In this document: positions 51,008 through 59,876 of the stretch, piece after piece
How the letters are laid out: each line of letters starts with the position of its first letter
Numbering within the stretch: the first letter of the stretch is position 1
From: Seohaeicola zhoushanensis
GTDB lineage: Bacteria; Pseudomonadota; Alphaproteobacteria; Rhodobacterales; Rhodobacteraceae
Assembly (NCBI RefSeq): GCF_014656415.1
Contig: NZ_BNCJ01000004.1
Coordinates: forward strand, 228,665 to 292,664
Direction of reading: 5' to 3'
DNA length: 64,000 nt
Program-made: the position numbers and the translations under genes
Notes under the pieces: model-generated
Told to the model about the DNA's origin: nothing
Seen by the model: only the letters and a program-made list of their open reading frames with translations
Database searches by the model: none

Positions 51008-51025
51008 CAAAAACTAGTGTTTTTG
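51008..51025. promoter_or_regulatory. Candidate LysR operator CAAAAAC-TAGT-GTTTTTG
   Basis: A perfect 7-bp inverted repeat with a 4-nt spacer lies in the 102-nt gap between the divergent aminotransferase and LysR genes, in an otherwise GC-rich genome. The position is right for control of both promoters. Confidence 0.55.
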
Positions 51026-51051
51026 CATTCAGGTGATAGAAAATCTTTCTT

Positions 51052-51945
51052 ATGGACACGCGCTTCCTGGAAACCTTCATTGTCATCGCCGACTGCGGTT
51101 CGATCGCCGAGGCGGCGCGCCGTCAGAACCTCACGCCGGCGGCCCTGGCGCAAAGGCTGAAGGCGCTCGAAGACGATCTCGGCCACCCGCTCGTGGTGCG
51201 TTCCGGCCGAACGGTGCGGCCGACGGCGGAGGGTCTGGCCATACTCGACCGCGCCCGCGCGCTGGTGCGCGACAGCCGCGACCTTCAGGCGCTTGCCGCG
51301 CGCGGCGTGCCCGCGGGCCGGCTCAGGCTCGGGGCGACGGCCACCGCGATGACCGGCCTTCTGCCGTCCATCATCGACCAGATGGTCCAGCTTCACCCGG
51401 ACGTCGAATACCACGTCCGCCCCGGTTCGTCGCTCGACCTCTATCACCAGCTAATCGGGGGCGACCTGGATGCGGCCCTGATCGTGAGACCGCAGTTCAC
51501 CCTGCCCAAGTCGGTCTCCTGGGCCTCGCTGCGCGAGGAGCCCCTGGTCCTGATCGTCCCGGAGGACACGGACACCGACGACCTGGCGCAGCTTTTCGCG
51601 ACCCAGCGCTTCATCCGCTACGACCGCAACCAATGGGGCGGGCAGATCGTGGACACGTATCTGCGCAGGCAGGGCCTCGAGGTCCGCGAATGGCTGGAAC
51701 TCGACGCGCTCGACGCGATCGCGGCAATGGTGGGCCGCGGCCTGGGCATCGCGGTGGTGCCCGACTGGGGCGCGCCCTGGCCCGAGGGCCTGAGGCTGCG
51801 GAAAGTCCCCCTGGCACAGGGCGAAGTTCGCCAGACAGGCGTGCTGTGGCACCGGACCAGCGCGAGGATCGCGGCCATCGAGGCCTTCGTGCTGGCCTGC
51901 CATCAGGATTCGGAGGCCGCCCGGCAGTCGCGCCCTTCCGGCTGA
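51052..51945 (+). CDS. LysR family transcriptional regulator
   Basis: This 297-aa regulator has an N-terminal helix-turn-helix (FIVIADCGSIAEAARRQNLTPAALAQRLKAL) and the periplasmic-binding-like effector domain (LGATATAMTGLLPSIID, then MVGRGLGIAVVPDW). It diverges from the aminotransferase-ridA-purU operon and is the likely controller of that operon through the palindrome at 51008. It is convergent with the LysR gene at 52006. Confidence 0.9.
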   Translation: MDTRFLETFIVIADCGSIAEAARRQNLTPAALAQRLKALEDDLGHPLVVRSGRTVRPTAEGLAILDRARALVRDSRDLQALAARGVPAGRLRLGATATAMTGLLPSIIDQMVQLHPDVEYHVRPGSSLDLYHQLIGGDLDAALIVRPQFTLPKSVSWASLREEPLVLIVPEDTDTDDLAQLFATQRFIRYDRNQWGGQIVDTYLRRQGLEVREWLELDALDAIAAMVGRGLGIAVVPDWGAPWPEGLRLRKVPLAQGEVRQTGVLWHRTSARIAAIEAFVLACHQDSEAARQSRPSG

Positions 51946-52005
51946 CCTCCCCTTGCCACTTTGGCCCGAACCCCGGGGCGTTTCGCCCGGCCCGGTTCGC
52001 GCAGG

Positions 52006-52920
52006 TCAGTACAGCAGCCGTATCCGCTGCACCGAGGTCTGGATCCGCAGGAAATCCTGCGCGCCCCTGGCAATTTCCGAGGCGGCGATGGAGCCGGCGA
52101 TCTTCGGATGGGCGACGCAGAAACTCGTCTCCGGCATCACGAAATCCGTCTTGAGCTGCATGAGCTGACCCGAGGCCAGTTCGCGTTCCACCGCCGACAG
52201 CTGGAGGTAGCCCGCGCCAAGTCCCTGTTCCACGAGCAGCACGATGCTCTGCAAGGTATTGGCGGGGCTTATGCGGTGACTGGTGATTTCGGCCTTGGAC
52301 AGGGCGGCCCGCAGATCCTGGTGCGGTTGCGTCACCCGGTCGAAGGTGAAGATGGTCATGCGGGCGATGTCGTTGATGCCAAAGACCCGGTCCGCCGGGA
52401 TCCCGAGCTTGGGGGAAACGATGAACCCGCTCGGATAGGCGCAGAGCTGGGTCGATTGCAGGTCCGTGTGCGAAACCGGCCCCACCATGAAGGCAATATC
52501 CAGGTCACGCTGGATCAGCGCTTCGCGCAGCCGATACGAAACCTCGACATGGGCTTCGAAAACGGCGTTCGGGAACTGGGCCCTGAGATAGGACATGAAC
52601 TCGGGGAACCAGGTGACGGCCACGGTATCCGATGCACCGATCCGGATCGTCCCGGCCACCGGATCCGCCAGCCCGATGTCGCGCAGGGCCTTGCCGCGGA
52701 ACTCCAGCAGCGTCTCGGCGTGACCCAGGAATTGCCGACCCAGCGGGGTCAGGGCCACACGGTGGCCCGAGCGGTCGAACAGTTCGACGCCCAGCGATGT
52801 CTCCAATGCCTTGATACGGGCAGATATGGCCGGCTGCGTGGTGTTCTGTTTTTCCGCGGCGAGGCGGTAGGTGCCCAGAATCGCGACCCAGTAAAAGCTC
52901 TGAATCTGGTCGAAAGTCAT
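52006..52920 (-). CDS. LysR family transcriptional regulator
   Basis: This 304-aa regulator has the helix-turn-helix FYWVAILGTYRLAAEKQNTTQPAISARIKAL and an effector domain (GASDTVAVTWFPEF, then LLVEQGLGAGYLQL). It diverges from the second hydantoinase module across 137 nt that contain a TTGATAAA palindrome, so it probably controls hyuA at 53058 and its operon. It differs clearly in sequence from the LysR product of 51052. Confidence 0.9.
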   Translation of the reverse strand: MTFDQIQSFYWVAILGTYRLAAEKQNTTQPAISARIKALETSLGVELFDRSGHRVALTPLGRQFLGHAETLLEFRGKALRDIGLADPVAGTIRIGASDTVAVTWFPEFMSYLRAQFPNAVFEAHVEVSYRLREALIQRDLDIAFMVGPVSHTDLQSTQLCAYPSGFIVSPKLGIPADRVFGINDIARMTIFTFDRVTQPHQDLRAALSKAEITSHRISPANTLQSIVLLVEQGLGAGYLQLSAVERELASGQLMQLKTDFVMPETSFCVAHPKIAGSIAASEIARGAQDFLRIQTSVQRIRLLY

Positions 52921-52957
52921 TTGAAATCAGGTCCTTGATGCACCTCTCGTCGGGGTA

Positions 52958-52978
52958 TTGATAAACCATGTTTATCAA
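52958..52978. promoter_or_regulatory. Candidate LysR operator TTGATAAA-CCATG-TTTATCAA
   Basis: A perfect 8-bp inverted repeat with a 5-nt spacer lies 38 nt upstream of the LysR start at 52920 and 80 nt before hyuA at 53058. The AT-rich arms stand out in this GC-rich region. Confidence 0.6.
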
Positions 52979-53057
52979 GATTGATACGAATTTCTCGTTT
53001 GTTTTTAACATTGGCCTGCGTCTCAATGCCCTGAAATGGAAATGACAGGAGCTGCAG

Positions 53058-55130
53058 ATGGAGTGGCGGGCTGGGTCGGATATCGGCGGAACCTTCACCG
53101 ATATCGCCTATATCGACGAACGGGGTGTCCTGAACGTTGGCAAGGTGCCAACGACGCCGGACAGCTTTGGACGGGGGGTCATGAACGGGCTGCGCGGGCT
53201 GGCGGAAACGCATTCGCTCGCGCTCTCCGAGATGTCCGAGATGGTTCACGGCTGCACCGTGGCGACGAATGCCATCCTCGAAGGCAAGGGCGCTCGCACC
53301 GCCCTCATCACCACGCGCGGCTTCCGGGATGTGCTCGAACTGCGGCGGATCCGGGTGCCGGCGCTCTACGACCCTCTCTACGTCAAGCCGGCGCCGCTGG
53401 CCCCGCGGAATCTACGCTTCGAGGCCGATGAACGGATCGACGCGCGCGGGACCGTGATCGAGGCGCTGGACGAGGAGGGAATTCTGCGCATCGCCCAGGT
53501 GCTGCGGCAACACGCTGTCGAAGCCGTAAGCGTGTGTTTCCTGCACTCCTACGCCAATCCGGCGCATGAACGCAGGGTCGGCGAGATCCTGCGCGCCGAG
53601 CTGCCCGGCATCTTCATCTCGCTCTCCGTCGATATCCTGCCGCAAATCCGGGAATACGAACGCACGAGCACCGCGGTCATCAATGCCTATGTCGGCCCGA
53701 CCGTCCGTCACTACCTCGAGAACATGACGCAAAGCCTGCGGGAAGCCGACTGCCGGGCCTCGGTGGCGATGATGCAATCGTCAGGCGGCACGGTCGACGC
53801 CGCATCGGTTCTCGCTAAACCCGCCCAGATCGTCGAATGCGGACCCGCCGCGGGCGTGGTCGGGGCGGCATATCTCTGCGGCCGGATGGGCATCGGGAAT
53901 GCCATCACCTTCGACATGGGGGGCACCACCGCAAAGGCGTCGCTGATCGAGGACGGCGCTCCGATCTATGCCGAGAACTACGAAGTCGGCTCTTCGATGA
54001 GCTCCGCCGGCTCGATCACCGGGGGCGCGGGCTATGCGTTGAAACTGCCCGTCATCGACATCTCCGAGGTTGGCGCGGGCGGCGGTTCGATCGTGCGCAT
54101 CGACCGTGCCGGAGCGATCAAGGTCGGCCCGGAAAGTGCCGGCGCGGTTCCGGGCCCGGCCTGCTACGGTACCGGCGGCACTGAACCAACCGTGACCGAC
54201 GCCAATGTGGTGCTGGGTTTTCTCGATCAGGCCGGCCTTGCCGGCGGCACCGTCCCGATCCGCCCCGACCTGTCGCGCGCGGCCATCGACCGGGTCGTCG
54301 CACAGCCGCTCGCGATGCCGACGCAAGAGGCGGCCTTCGGCATCCACCAGCTCGCCAATGCGACGATGGTGCGGGCGATCAAGGCGGTGACCACCTACCG
54401 CGGCCGCGACCCGCGCGATTTCGTCATGTTCGCTTTCGGCGGCAACGGCGGGGTGCACGGCGTCGGCCTGGCGCGCAGCCTCGAGATCAAGCGCGTCATC
54501 GTCCCACCTGCCGCCGGCGTCTTCAGCGCCGTGGGGCTGATGGTGGCGACCCGGTCCGTGTCCGTCGCCGCCGCTTTCCACGCAAGCCTGGCCTCGGCCA
54601 GCGCGGAAGAGGCCAACGCCGGGTACGACCGGCTGCGCGCCGAGGCGGATCAGCTGCTGGGCCTTGCCGCCGGCGCCGGAGCCTATCGGCTCGAAGTCGA
54701 GATGCGCTATGTCGGCCAGGCCTTCGAACTGACGGTGCCGCTCCTGGCCGAGCGGTTCCGGGAAGATGGCAAGGCGGACCTGCGCGAGGCCTTCGAGGCC
54801 GAACACGCGCGCCGGTTCGGGCATCGGCTGGACGCCGGGAACGCCGTCGAGATCGTGTCGCTGAAACTGCGTGCGACCGACCCCGCCCGGATGCCCCCGG
54901 ACATGCTGGTGCTGCAGCGCGATACCGGGACCCGCGCGGACCGCCAGGTCTATTTCGGAAGCGCGCATGGATCGCTCATGACCCGGGTGGTCGATCGCGG
55001 CGACCTCCCGACCGAACCCTGCGCGGGGCCGCTGATCGTCGACGAATACGAAGGCACCACCGTCGTGCCGCCCGACGCTTCGGTCCATCGCGACACGTTC
55101 GGCAACATCGTCATCGACCTTCACTACTGA
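53058..55130 (+). CDS. hyuA: Hydantoinase/oxoprolinase family protein, subunit A (second copy)
   Basis: This 690-aa HyuA-type subunit has the N-terminal GSDIGGTFTDIAYI phosphate loop, VHGCTVATNAILEGKG, FDMGGTTAKASLI and VPGPACYGTGGTEPTVTDAN. It should hydrolyse a cyclic amide with HyuB using ATP. It is a diverged paralog of the product of 33287. AGGAG precedes the ATG at 53058. It is the first gene of the operon hyuA-hyuB-dctP-dctQ-dctM. Confidence 0.9.
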   Translation: MEWRAGSDIGGTFTDIAYIDERGVLNVGKVPTTPDSFGRGVMNGLRGLAETHSLALSEMSEMVHGCTVATNAILEGKGARTALITTRGFRDVLELRRIRVPALYDPLYVKPAPLAPRNLRFEADERIDARGTVIEALDEEGILRIAQVLRQHAVEAVSVCFLHSYANPAHERRVGEILRAELPGIFISLSVDILPQIREYERTSTAVINAYVGPTVRHYLENMTQSLREADCRASVAMMQSSGGTVDAASVLAKPAQIVECGPAAGVVGAAYLCGRMGIGNAITFDMGGTTAKASLIEDGAPIYAENYEVGSSMSSAGSITGGAGYALKLPVIDISEVGAGGGSIVRIDRAGAIKVGPESAGAVPGPACYGTGGTEPTVTDANVVLGFLDQAGLAGGTVPIRPDLSRAAIDRVVAQPLAMPTQEAAFGIHQLANATMVRAIKAVTTYRGRDPRDFVMFAFGGNGGVHGVGLARSLEIKRVIVPPAAGVFSAVGLMVATRSVSVAAAFHASLASASAEEANAGYDRLRAEADQLLGLAAGAGAYRLEVEMRYVGQAFELTVPLLAERFREDGKADLREAFEAEHARRFGHRLDAGNAVEIVSLKLRATDPARMPPDMLVLQRDTGTRADRQVYFGSAHGSLMTRVVDRGDLPTEPCAGPLIVDEYEGTTVVPPDASVHRDTFGNIVIDLHY

Positions 55131-55143
55131 TCCGGGAGCCATC

Positions 55144-56931
55144 ATGACCACGAGCAAGACCGACCCGTTCCTCCTGGAAGTCCTGCGCCACTCCTTCGAC
55201 TCGATCGCCGAGGAGATCACCCTGACGATCATCCGCACGGCCTTCTCCCAGATCGTCCGGGACTCGCTGGATTTCTCGACGGCGCTTTGCGACACCAGGG
55301 CCAGGACGATCGCGCAGGGGATCTGCACGCCGATGCACCTCGGCAGTTTCCGCGATGCGCTGCTGAACCTGATCGAGGAGGTGGGGGACGACCTCCATCC
55401 CGACGACATCTTCATCATGAACGACCCCTACGCCGCGGCGGGTCAGCACCTGCCGGATATCTACGTGGTCAAGCCGATCACACACGGCGGCCGGCACAAG
55501 GGCTGGGCCATGACGCTGGCCCATCACTCCGACGTCGGCGGCATCGTCGCAGGGTCCAACGCCCTGGGCGCCCACGAGATCTGGCAGGAAGGGCTGCGCA
55601 TCCCGGTGCTGAAGCTCTACGACAAGGGCCGCCGGAACGAGACGCTCTGGAAGTTGATCGCGCTCAACGTGCGCACCCCCGACATGGTCCTCGGTGACCT
55701 CCAGGCGCAGATTGCGGCCTGTGCCACCGGCGCACATGCCATGGAACGGCTCTACGACCGCTACGGCCACGAGACGATCGACACCGCCATCGACGATCTG
55801 AACGACTACGCCTACCGCCTTGCCCTCAGCGAACTGGCCGACATTCCGAACGGCACCTATCGCTTCATCGACCATATTGACGGGATCGGCGAAAACCCCG
55901 AGCCGATCAAGCTGCAGGTGGCCGTGACCGTCAGCGACGAAAAGGTGGTGGTCGACTGGGAGGGCTCCTCGCCGCAGGTGCCCGCCGGGGTCAACTCCAC
56001 GCTGCCGTTCACCAAGGCCAGTGCCTATGCCGCGCTGCGCTCGGTGATGGTCGCCGACATCCCGAACTGCCATGGCTTCACCGAGATCGTCGAAGTCCGC
56101 GCCCCGGTCGGTTCCGTGGTTAACCCGGTGTCTCCCGGCCCCTGCGGCGCGCGCGGCATCACCGGATACCGCATGATCGACTGCCTCATGGGGGCGCTCG
56201 CCCAGGCCGTTCCGGCCCGTGTCACCGCCGATGGCTCGGGTGGTTCGACCCTGCCGACCATCTCGGGCAGCATCGACGGCAAGCCCTACATCTTCTGCGA
56301 GACGGCCATGGGCGTCTGGGGCGGCGCGCGCGACCACGATGGCCAGGAAGGCGTCCCCCACATCGGCGCCAACCAATCCAACATCCCGGTCGAGATGATC
56401 GAGGCCGCCTATCCGATCAGGATCGAGCACTATGGCTACGTGCGCGACAGCGGCGGGGCAGGGCGGCAGCGCGGCGGTCTGGCGATCCGGCGCGAGTATC
56501 GCACCCTTTCGGACGCGGCCTGGCTCAACGTCCGCTCCGACAAGCGCGCCTTCCCGCCCCATGGCCTCTTCGGCGGCGAGGACGGAGCGCCTTCGATGAA
56601 CCGGGTGCTGCGCCAGGGCCGTCCCGACCGCGTCCTGCCCGTGCTGCTCAGCGAACCCGTTCGGATGCGCCAGGGCGACATCTTCAGCCACACGATGGCG
56701 AGCGGGGGCGGCTACGGCGACCCCTGGCAGCGAGATCCCCGCTCCGTGCTCGAGGACGTGACCCAGGACCGGGTCTCGCTCGAGGCCGCGCGCGAGCGAT
56801 ACGGCGTGGCGATCGTGCGCGCAGGGCACGAATACGAAATCGACGAGGTTTCGACCCGAAAACTGCGGGCCAGGACAACCGCGGACGGAAAGAAAAACGA
56901 AATGGCAACTCTCCAACAAGGGAATGAATGA
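55144..56931 (+). CDS. hyuB: Hydantoinase B/oxoprolinase family protein (second copy)
   Basis: This 595-aa HyuB-type subunit has IIRTAFSQIVRDSLDFS, DDIFIMNDPYAAAGQHLPD, LAHHSDVGG and the C-terminal RDSGGAGRQRGGLAIRR. It pairs with the upstream HyuA (13-nt gap) and overlaps the binding-protein gene by 4 nt (ATGA). GGGAG precedes the ATG. It differs from the first HyuB in several conserved-block residues (FIMNDPYAAAGQ for FIANDPHVAGGT), so the substrates may differ. Confidence 0.9.
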   Translation: MTTSKTDPFLLEVLRHSFDSIAEEITLTIIRTAFSQIVRDSLDFSTALCDTRARTIAQGICTPMHLGSFRDALLNLIEEVGDDLHPDDIFIMNDPYAAAGQHLPDIYVVKPITHGGRHKGWAMTLAHHSDVGGIVAGSNALGAHEIWQEGLRIPVLKLYDKGRRNETLWKLIALNVRTPDMVLGDLQAQIAACATGAHAMERLYDRYGHETIDTAIDDLNDYAYRLALSELADIPNGTYRFIDHIDGIGENPEPIKLQVAVTVSDEKVVVDWEGSSPQVPAGVNSTLPFTKASAYAALRSVMVADIPNCHGFTEIVEVRAPVGSVVNPVSPGPCGARGITGYRMIDCLMGALAQAVPARVTADGSGGSTLPTISGSIDGKPYIFCETAMGVWGGARDHDGQEGVPHIGANQSNIPVEMIEAAYPIRIEHYGYVRDSGGAGRQRGGLAIRREYRTLSDAAWLNVRSDKRAFPPHGLFGGEDGAPSMNRVLRQGRPDRVLPVLLSEPVRMRQGDIFSHTMASGGGYGDPWQRDPRSVLEDVTQDRVSLEAARERYGVAIVRAGHEYEIDEVSTRKLRARTTADGKKNEMATLQQGNE

Positions 56932-57929
56932 TGAAGAAAATGCTGAAAGCCACCGGGGCCTCGCTGGCCATCGCGCTTGCCTTCATGTCGACCGCGCACG
57001 CCGGCGGCCTGAACATGACGAGCGAATACGAACTGAACTCGCTCATGGGCAAGAGTGACCAGATCTTCGCCGACAAGGTCGGCGAATTGTCCAAGAGCGG
57101 CGTCGAGGTGACGCTGCACCTCAATGGCAGCCTGGGCCTGAAGTCGGCCGACAACCTGGATGCCGTTTCGGACGGCGTGGTCGACATCGCCGACACGCTT
57201 GGCGGCGTGCTTGCCGGATCCGACCCGATCTTCCTGCTGAGTTCGCTGCCCTTCATCGTCTCGGGGCCAAAGGAGGCGCGGGCGCTCTACGATGCCGCGC
57301 GCCCCGCCTACGAGGAGTTCTTCCGCCAGAACGGCCAGATCCTGCTCTACGCCTCGCCATGGCTGCCGTCCGGGTTCTGGGCCAACAAGCCGATCGACAC
57401 GGTCGAGTCGCTGAACGGCTGGAAGCTGCGCACCTATGATGCGAACGGGACGCGCACGATGATCGCGGCCGGCGCCTCGCCGATCCAGCTGTCCTGGGCC
57501 GACGTGGTGCCGCAGCTGGCGACCGGCGGGATCGACGGGGTGCTGACCTCTTCCGAAGGCGGAGCAACCGCGAAATTCGACGAGCACCTCTCGCATTTCA
57601 CCGAGATCAACTACGCCCTGCCGCTGAACTTCCGCCACATGAACGCCGCGGCCTTCGAGAGCCTTCCCGAGGACCAGCAGAAGGCGATCCGCGAGGCCGC
57701 CGCCGTCGCCGAAGAGGCCGGCTGGGCCGCCGCAACCGACCTCGTCGAGAAGATCTACACCCAGCTCGGCGGTGCCGGCGTGACGATCGTCCGAGAGGTC
57801 CAGCCCGAGCTGCGCACGCATCTGAACGACGCCGCAAAGACGGTGATCGAAGACTGGCGCGGCAAGGCGGGCGAGGCCGGCGCAAAGGTGCTGCACGCCT
57901 ACGGCGAAGCGGTCGGCCGTCAATACTGA
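56928..57929 (+). CDS. dctP: TRAP transporter solute-binding protein (DctP family)
   Basis: This 333-aa periplasmic receptor has a signal peptide ending near MSTAHA before GGLNMTSEYE. Binding-cleft features (WKLRTYDANGTRTM, WADVVPQLATGGIDGVLTS) match the 37082 product, so the two are paralogs. The start at 56928 overlaps the hyuB stop (ATGA); a second ATG follows at 56931. Two hairpins follow the stop. It likely binds the substrate of the second HyuAB pair. Confidence 0.92.
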   Translation: MMKKMLKATGASLAIALAFMSTAHAGGLNMTSEYELNSLMGKSDQIFADKVGELSKSGVEVTLHLNGSLGLKSADNLDAVSDGVVDIADTLGGVLAGSDPIFLLSSLPFIVSGPKEARALYDAARPAYEEFFRQNGQILLYASPWLPSGFWANKPIDTVESLNGWKLRTYDANGTRTMIAAGASPIQLSWADVVPQLATGGIDGVLTSSEGGATAKFDEHLSHFTEINYALPLNFRHMNAAAFESLPEDQQKAIREAAAVAEEAGWAAATDLVEKIYTQLGGAGVTIVREVQPELRTHLNDAAKTVIEDWRGKAGEAGAKVLHAYGEAVGRQY

Positions 57930-57974
57930 TGCCATCTGCGGCGTTCGCGCATCGGGCCGAGCGCCGCCCAGTCC

Positions 57975-58024
57975 GGCCCGCCAGGCGGCGGGCCGCGGCG
58001 GCTGCTGCCGTTCCGGCAGCAGCC
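57975..58024 (+). promoter_or_regulatory. Tandem RNA hairpins between dctP and dctQ
   Basis: GGCCCGCC-AGGC-GGCGGGCC at 57975-57994 and GGCTGCTGCCG-TTC-CGGCAGCAGCC at 58000-58024 are two perfect stems of 8 and 11 bp in the 121-nt gap. Neither has a U tract. Placement mirrors the single hairpins in the other two DctP operons, supporting differential expression of the binding protein. Confidence 0.7.
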
Positions 58025-58050
58025 TGGTCAGCGTCAAAAGGCGAAAAATC

Positions 58051-58545
58051 ATGATAGGCAATATTGTTGACGTCACCTCGAAGACGGCGAACTGGCTCGC
58101 GGCGCTTTTGCTGTTCTGCATGTTCGGCCACATTCTCTACGAGGTGATCCTCAGGAACTTTTTCGACACCTCGACCTTCGTCCTCGACGAATTCGTCGGC
58201 TACGCGGTGTCGGGGCTGGCGTTCCTGGCTCTCGGCGAAAGCCTCCGCCGGGGCGAGATGCTTTCGGTGGCCATTCTCGAAACCGTCCTCCCGCGCCGGA
58301 TCTGGGCCTGGGTCTCGGTCTTCGCCAATGCGCTCGCCATATTCGTCGGCGCGATGATGGTCTTCTTCATCGGCCGCAGCGCGCTCATCAACCTCGAGCG
58401 GGGCACGACCTCCTCCTCGGTTGCCGAAATTCCCCAGGTCATTCCGCAGGCCATTCTCTGCGCCGGTGCCGCGATCTTTGTCCTTCGCGCCATCGAGATG
58501 ACCTGGAAAGCGCTGGGCAACGCCGTTTCGGCCGAAAGGATCTGA
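58051..58545 (+). CDS. dctQ: TRAP transporter small permease (DctQ family)
   Basis: This 164-aa four-helix membrane protein is the small permease of the third DctPQM system, with the DctQ blocks YEVILRNFFDTSTFVLDEFVG and SLRRGEMLSVAILE. It shares the arrangement of charged turn and helix 2 with the 38135 product. The ATG at 58051 follows AAAAGGCG. dctM starts 2 nt after its stop. Confidence 0.9.
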   Translation: MIGNIVDVTSKTANWLAALLLFCMFGHILYEVILRNFFDTSTFVLDEFVGYAVSGLAFLALGESLRRGEMLSVAILETVLPRRIWAWVSVFANALAIFVGAMMVFFIGRSALINLERGTTSSSVAEIPQVIPQAILCAGAAIFVLRAIEMTWKALGNAVSAERI

Positions 58546-58547
58546 CC

Positions 58548-59855
58548 ATGGACGCAGGTTCCGTAACCTTCCTCGTTTTCCTCTTCCTCGTCGGTTTCCT
58601 GGCCAGCGGCACGGCGATCTTCGTCGCGATCATCTGCACATGCGCCGTGAGCCTGACCCTGTTTCTCGGCTTCGACGTCCAGCGTCTCGGCGCAACGCTC
58701 GCCCGGATCCTGATCCGAAGCTCGAGCGCCTGGGAACTCTCGGCCATTCCGCTCTTCATCTGGATGGGCGAGATCGTGCACCGCACGTCACTTGTCGCGG
58801 GGCTCTTCAAGGGGCTCGCCCACCTGGTCCGCCGCTTGCCCGGCGGCCTGCTCCATACCAACGTGATCGGCTCCGCGATGTTCGCGGCGGTCTGCGGATC
58901 GAGCACGGCCACGACCGCGACGGTCGGCAAGATCTTTCTCGGCGAACTCGGCAAGCGCGGATACGACAGGTCCATTTCGATCGGCTCGCTGGCCGGGTCG
59001 GGCACGCTCGGCCTGCTGATCCCGCCGTCGATCATCATGATCATCTACGGCCTGCTGGCACAGGTCTCGATCATCCAGCTGTTTGCCGCCGGCATCCTGC
59101 CGGGCCTGCTGATCGCCGGCCTCTATAGCCTCTACATCGCGCTGCGGACCGGCCGCGGCAGCGCGCCACCCCCGCAGGATACCGAGGACGATCCGATTTC
59201 CACCGCGCGTGCGCTCCTCTACCTGATGCCCGTGGTATCCCTGATGCTGCTGGTCCTGGGGTCGATCTACAGCGGCTACGCGACACCATCCGAGTCCGCC
59301 ACCATCGGCGTCGCCGGAGCGCTGCTGCTCACCCTGCTGCGCGGCGAACTGACCTGGCGCCTGCTGCTCGAAACCGTGCAGGGCGCGGTGCCGATGTCCT
59401 GCACGATCATCATGCTGATGGCGGCGGCGGCCTTCCTGTCGACGACGATGGGCTTCCTGCACATCCCGCAGGATGTCGCCAGCATCATCGGCGGTCTCAA
59501 CCTAGGCCCCTATGCGCTCCTTCTGGTTCTGTCGGTCTTCTACCTCGTGCTGGGCCTGCTTCTCGACGGCATCTCGATCACCGTGATGACCCTGCCGATC
59601 ACGCTCCCCCTGATCGTCGCGAACGGTATCGATCCGCTGTGGTTCGGGATCTTCCTGATCGTCATGGTCGAACTGGCCCAGGTCACGCCTCCGGTCGGTT
59701 TCAACCTCTTCGTGATCCAGGGCATCAGCGGCGAGACCGTGCTCCAGATCGCCAGGCACGCCTTTCCCTTCTTCCTGCTGATGTGCCTTGCGGCGGTGCT
59801 TCTCGCGATCTTCCCGCAGATCGTGCTGTGGCTGCCCCATGCGCTCTACAAGTGA
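58548..59855 (+). CDS. dctM: TRAP transporter large permease (DctM family)
   Basis: This 435-aa large permease of the second HyuAB-linked TRAP system has FAAVCGSSTATTATVGKI, GTLGLLIPPSIIMIIYG and VTPPVGFNLFVIQ. It is strongly alike to the 38654 product across these blocks. It is followed after 21 nt by the hydroxyacid-dehydrogenase-like gene, which is likely in the same operon. Confidence 0.93.
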   Translation: MDAGSVTFLVFLFLVGFLASGTAIFVAIICTCAVSLTLFLGFDVQRLGATLARILIRSSSAWELSAIPLFIWMGEIVHRTSLVAGLFKGLAHLVRRLPGGLLHTNVIGSAMFAAVCGSSTATTATVGKIFLGELGKRGYDRSISIGSLAGSGTLGLLIPPSIIMIIYGLLAQVSIIQLFAAGILPGLLIAGLYSLYIALRTGRGSAPPPQDTEDDPISTARALLYLMPVVSLMLLVLGSIYSGYATPSESATIGVAGALLLTLLRGELTWRLLLETVQGAVPMSCTIIMLMAAAAFLSTTMGFLHIPQDVASIIGGLNLGPYALLLVLSVFYLVLGLLLDGISITVMTLPITLPLIVANGIDPLWFGIFLIVMVELAQVTPPVGFNLFVIQGISGETVLQIARHAFPFFLLMCLAAVLLAIFPQIVLWLPHALYK

Positions 59856-59876
59856 CGGGCAGCAGGTGCGACGCCG

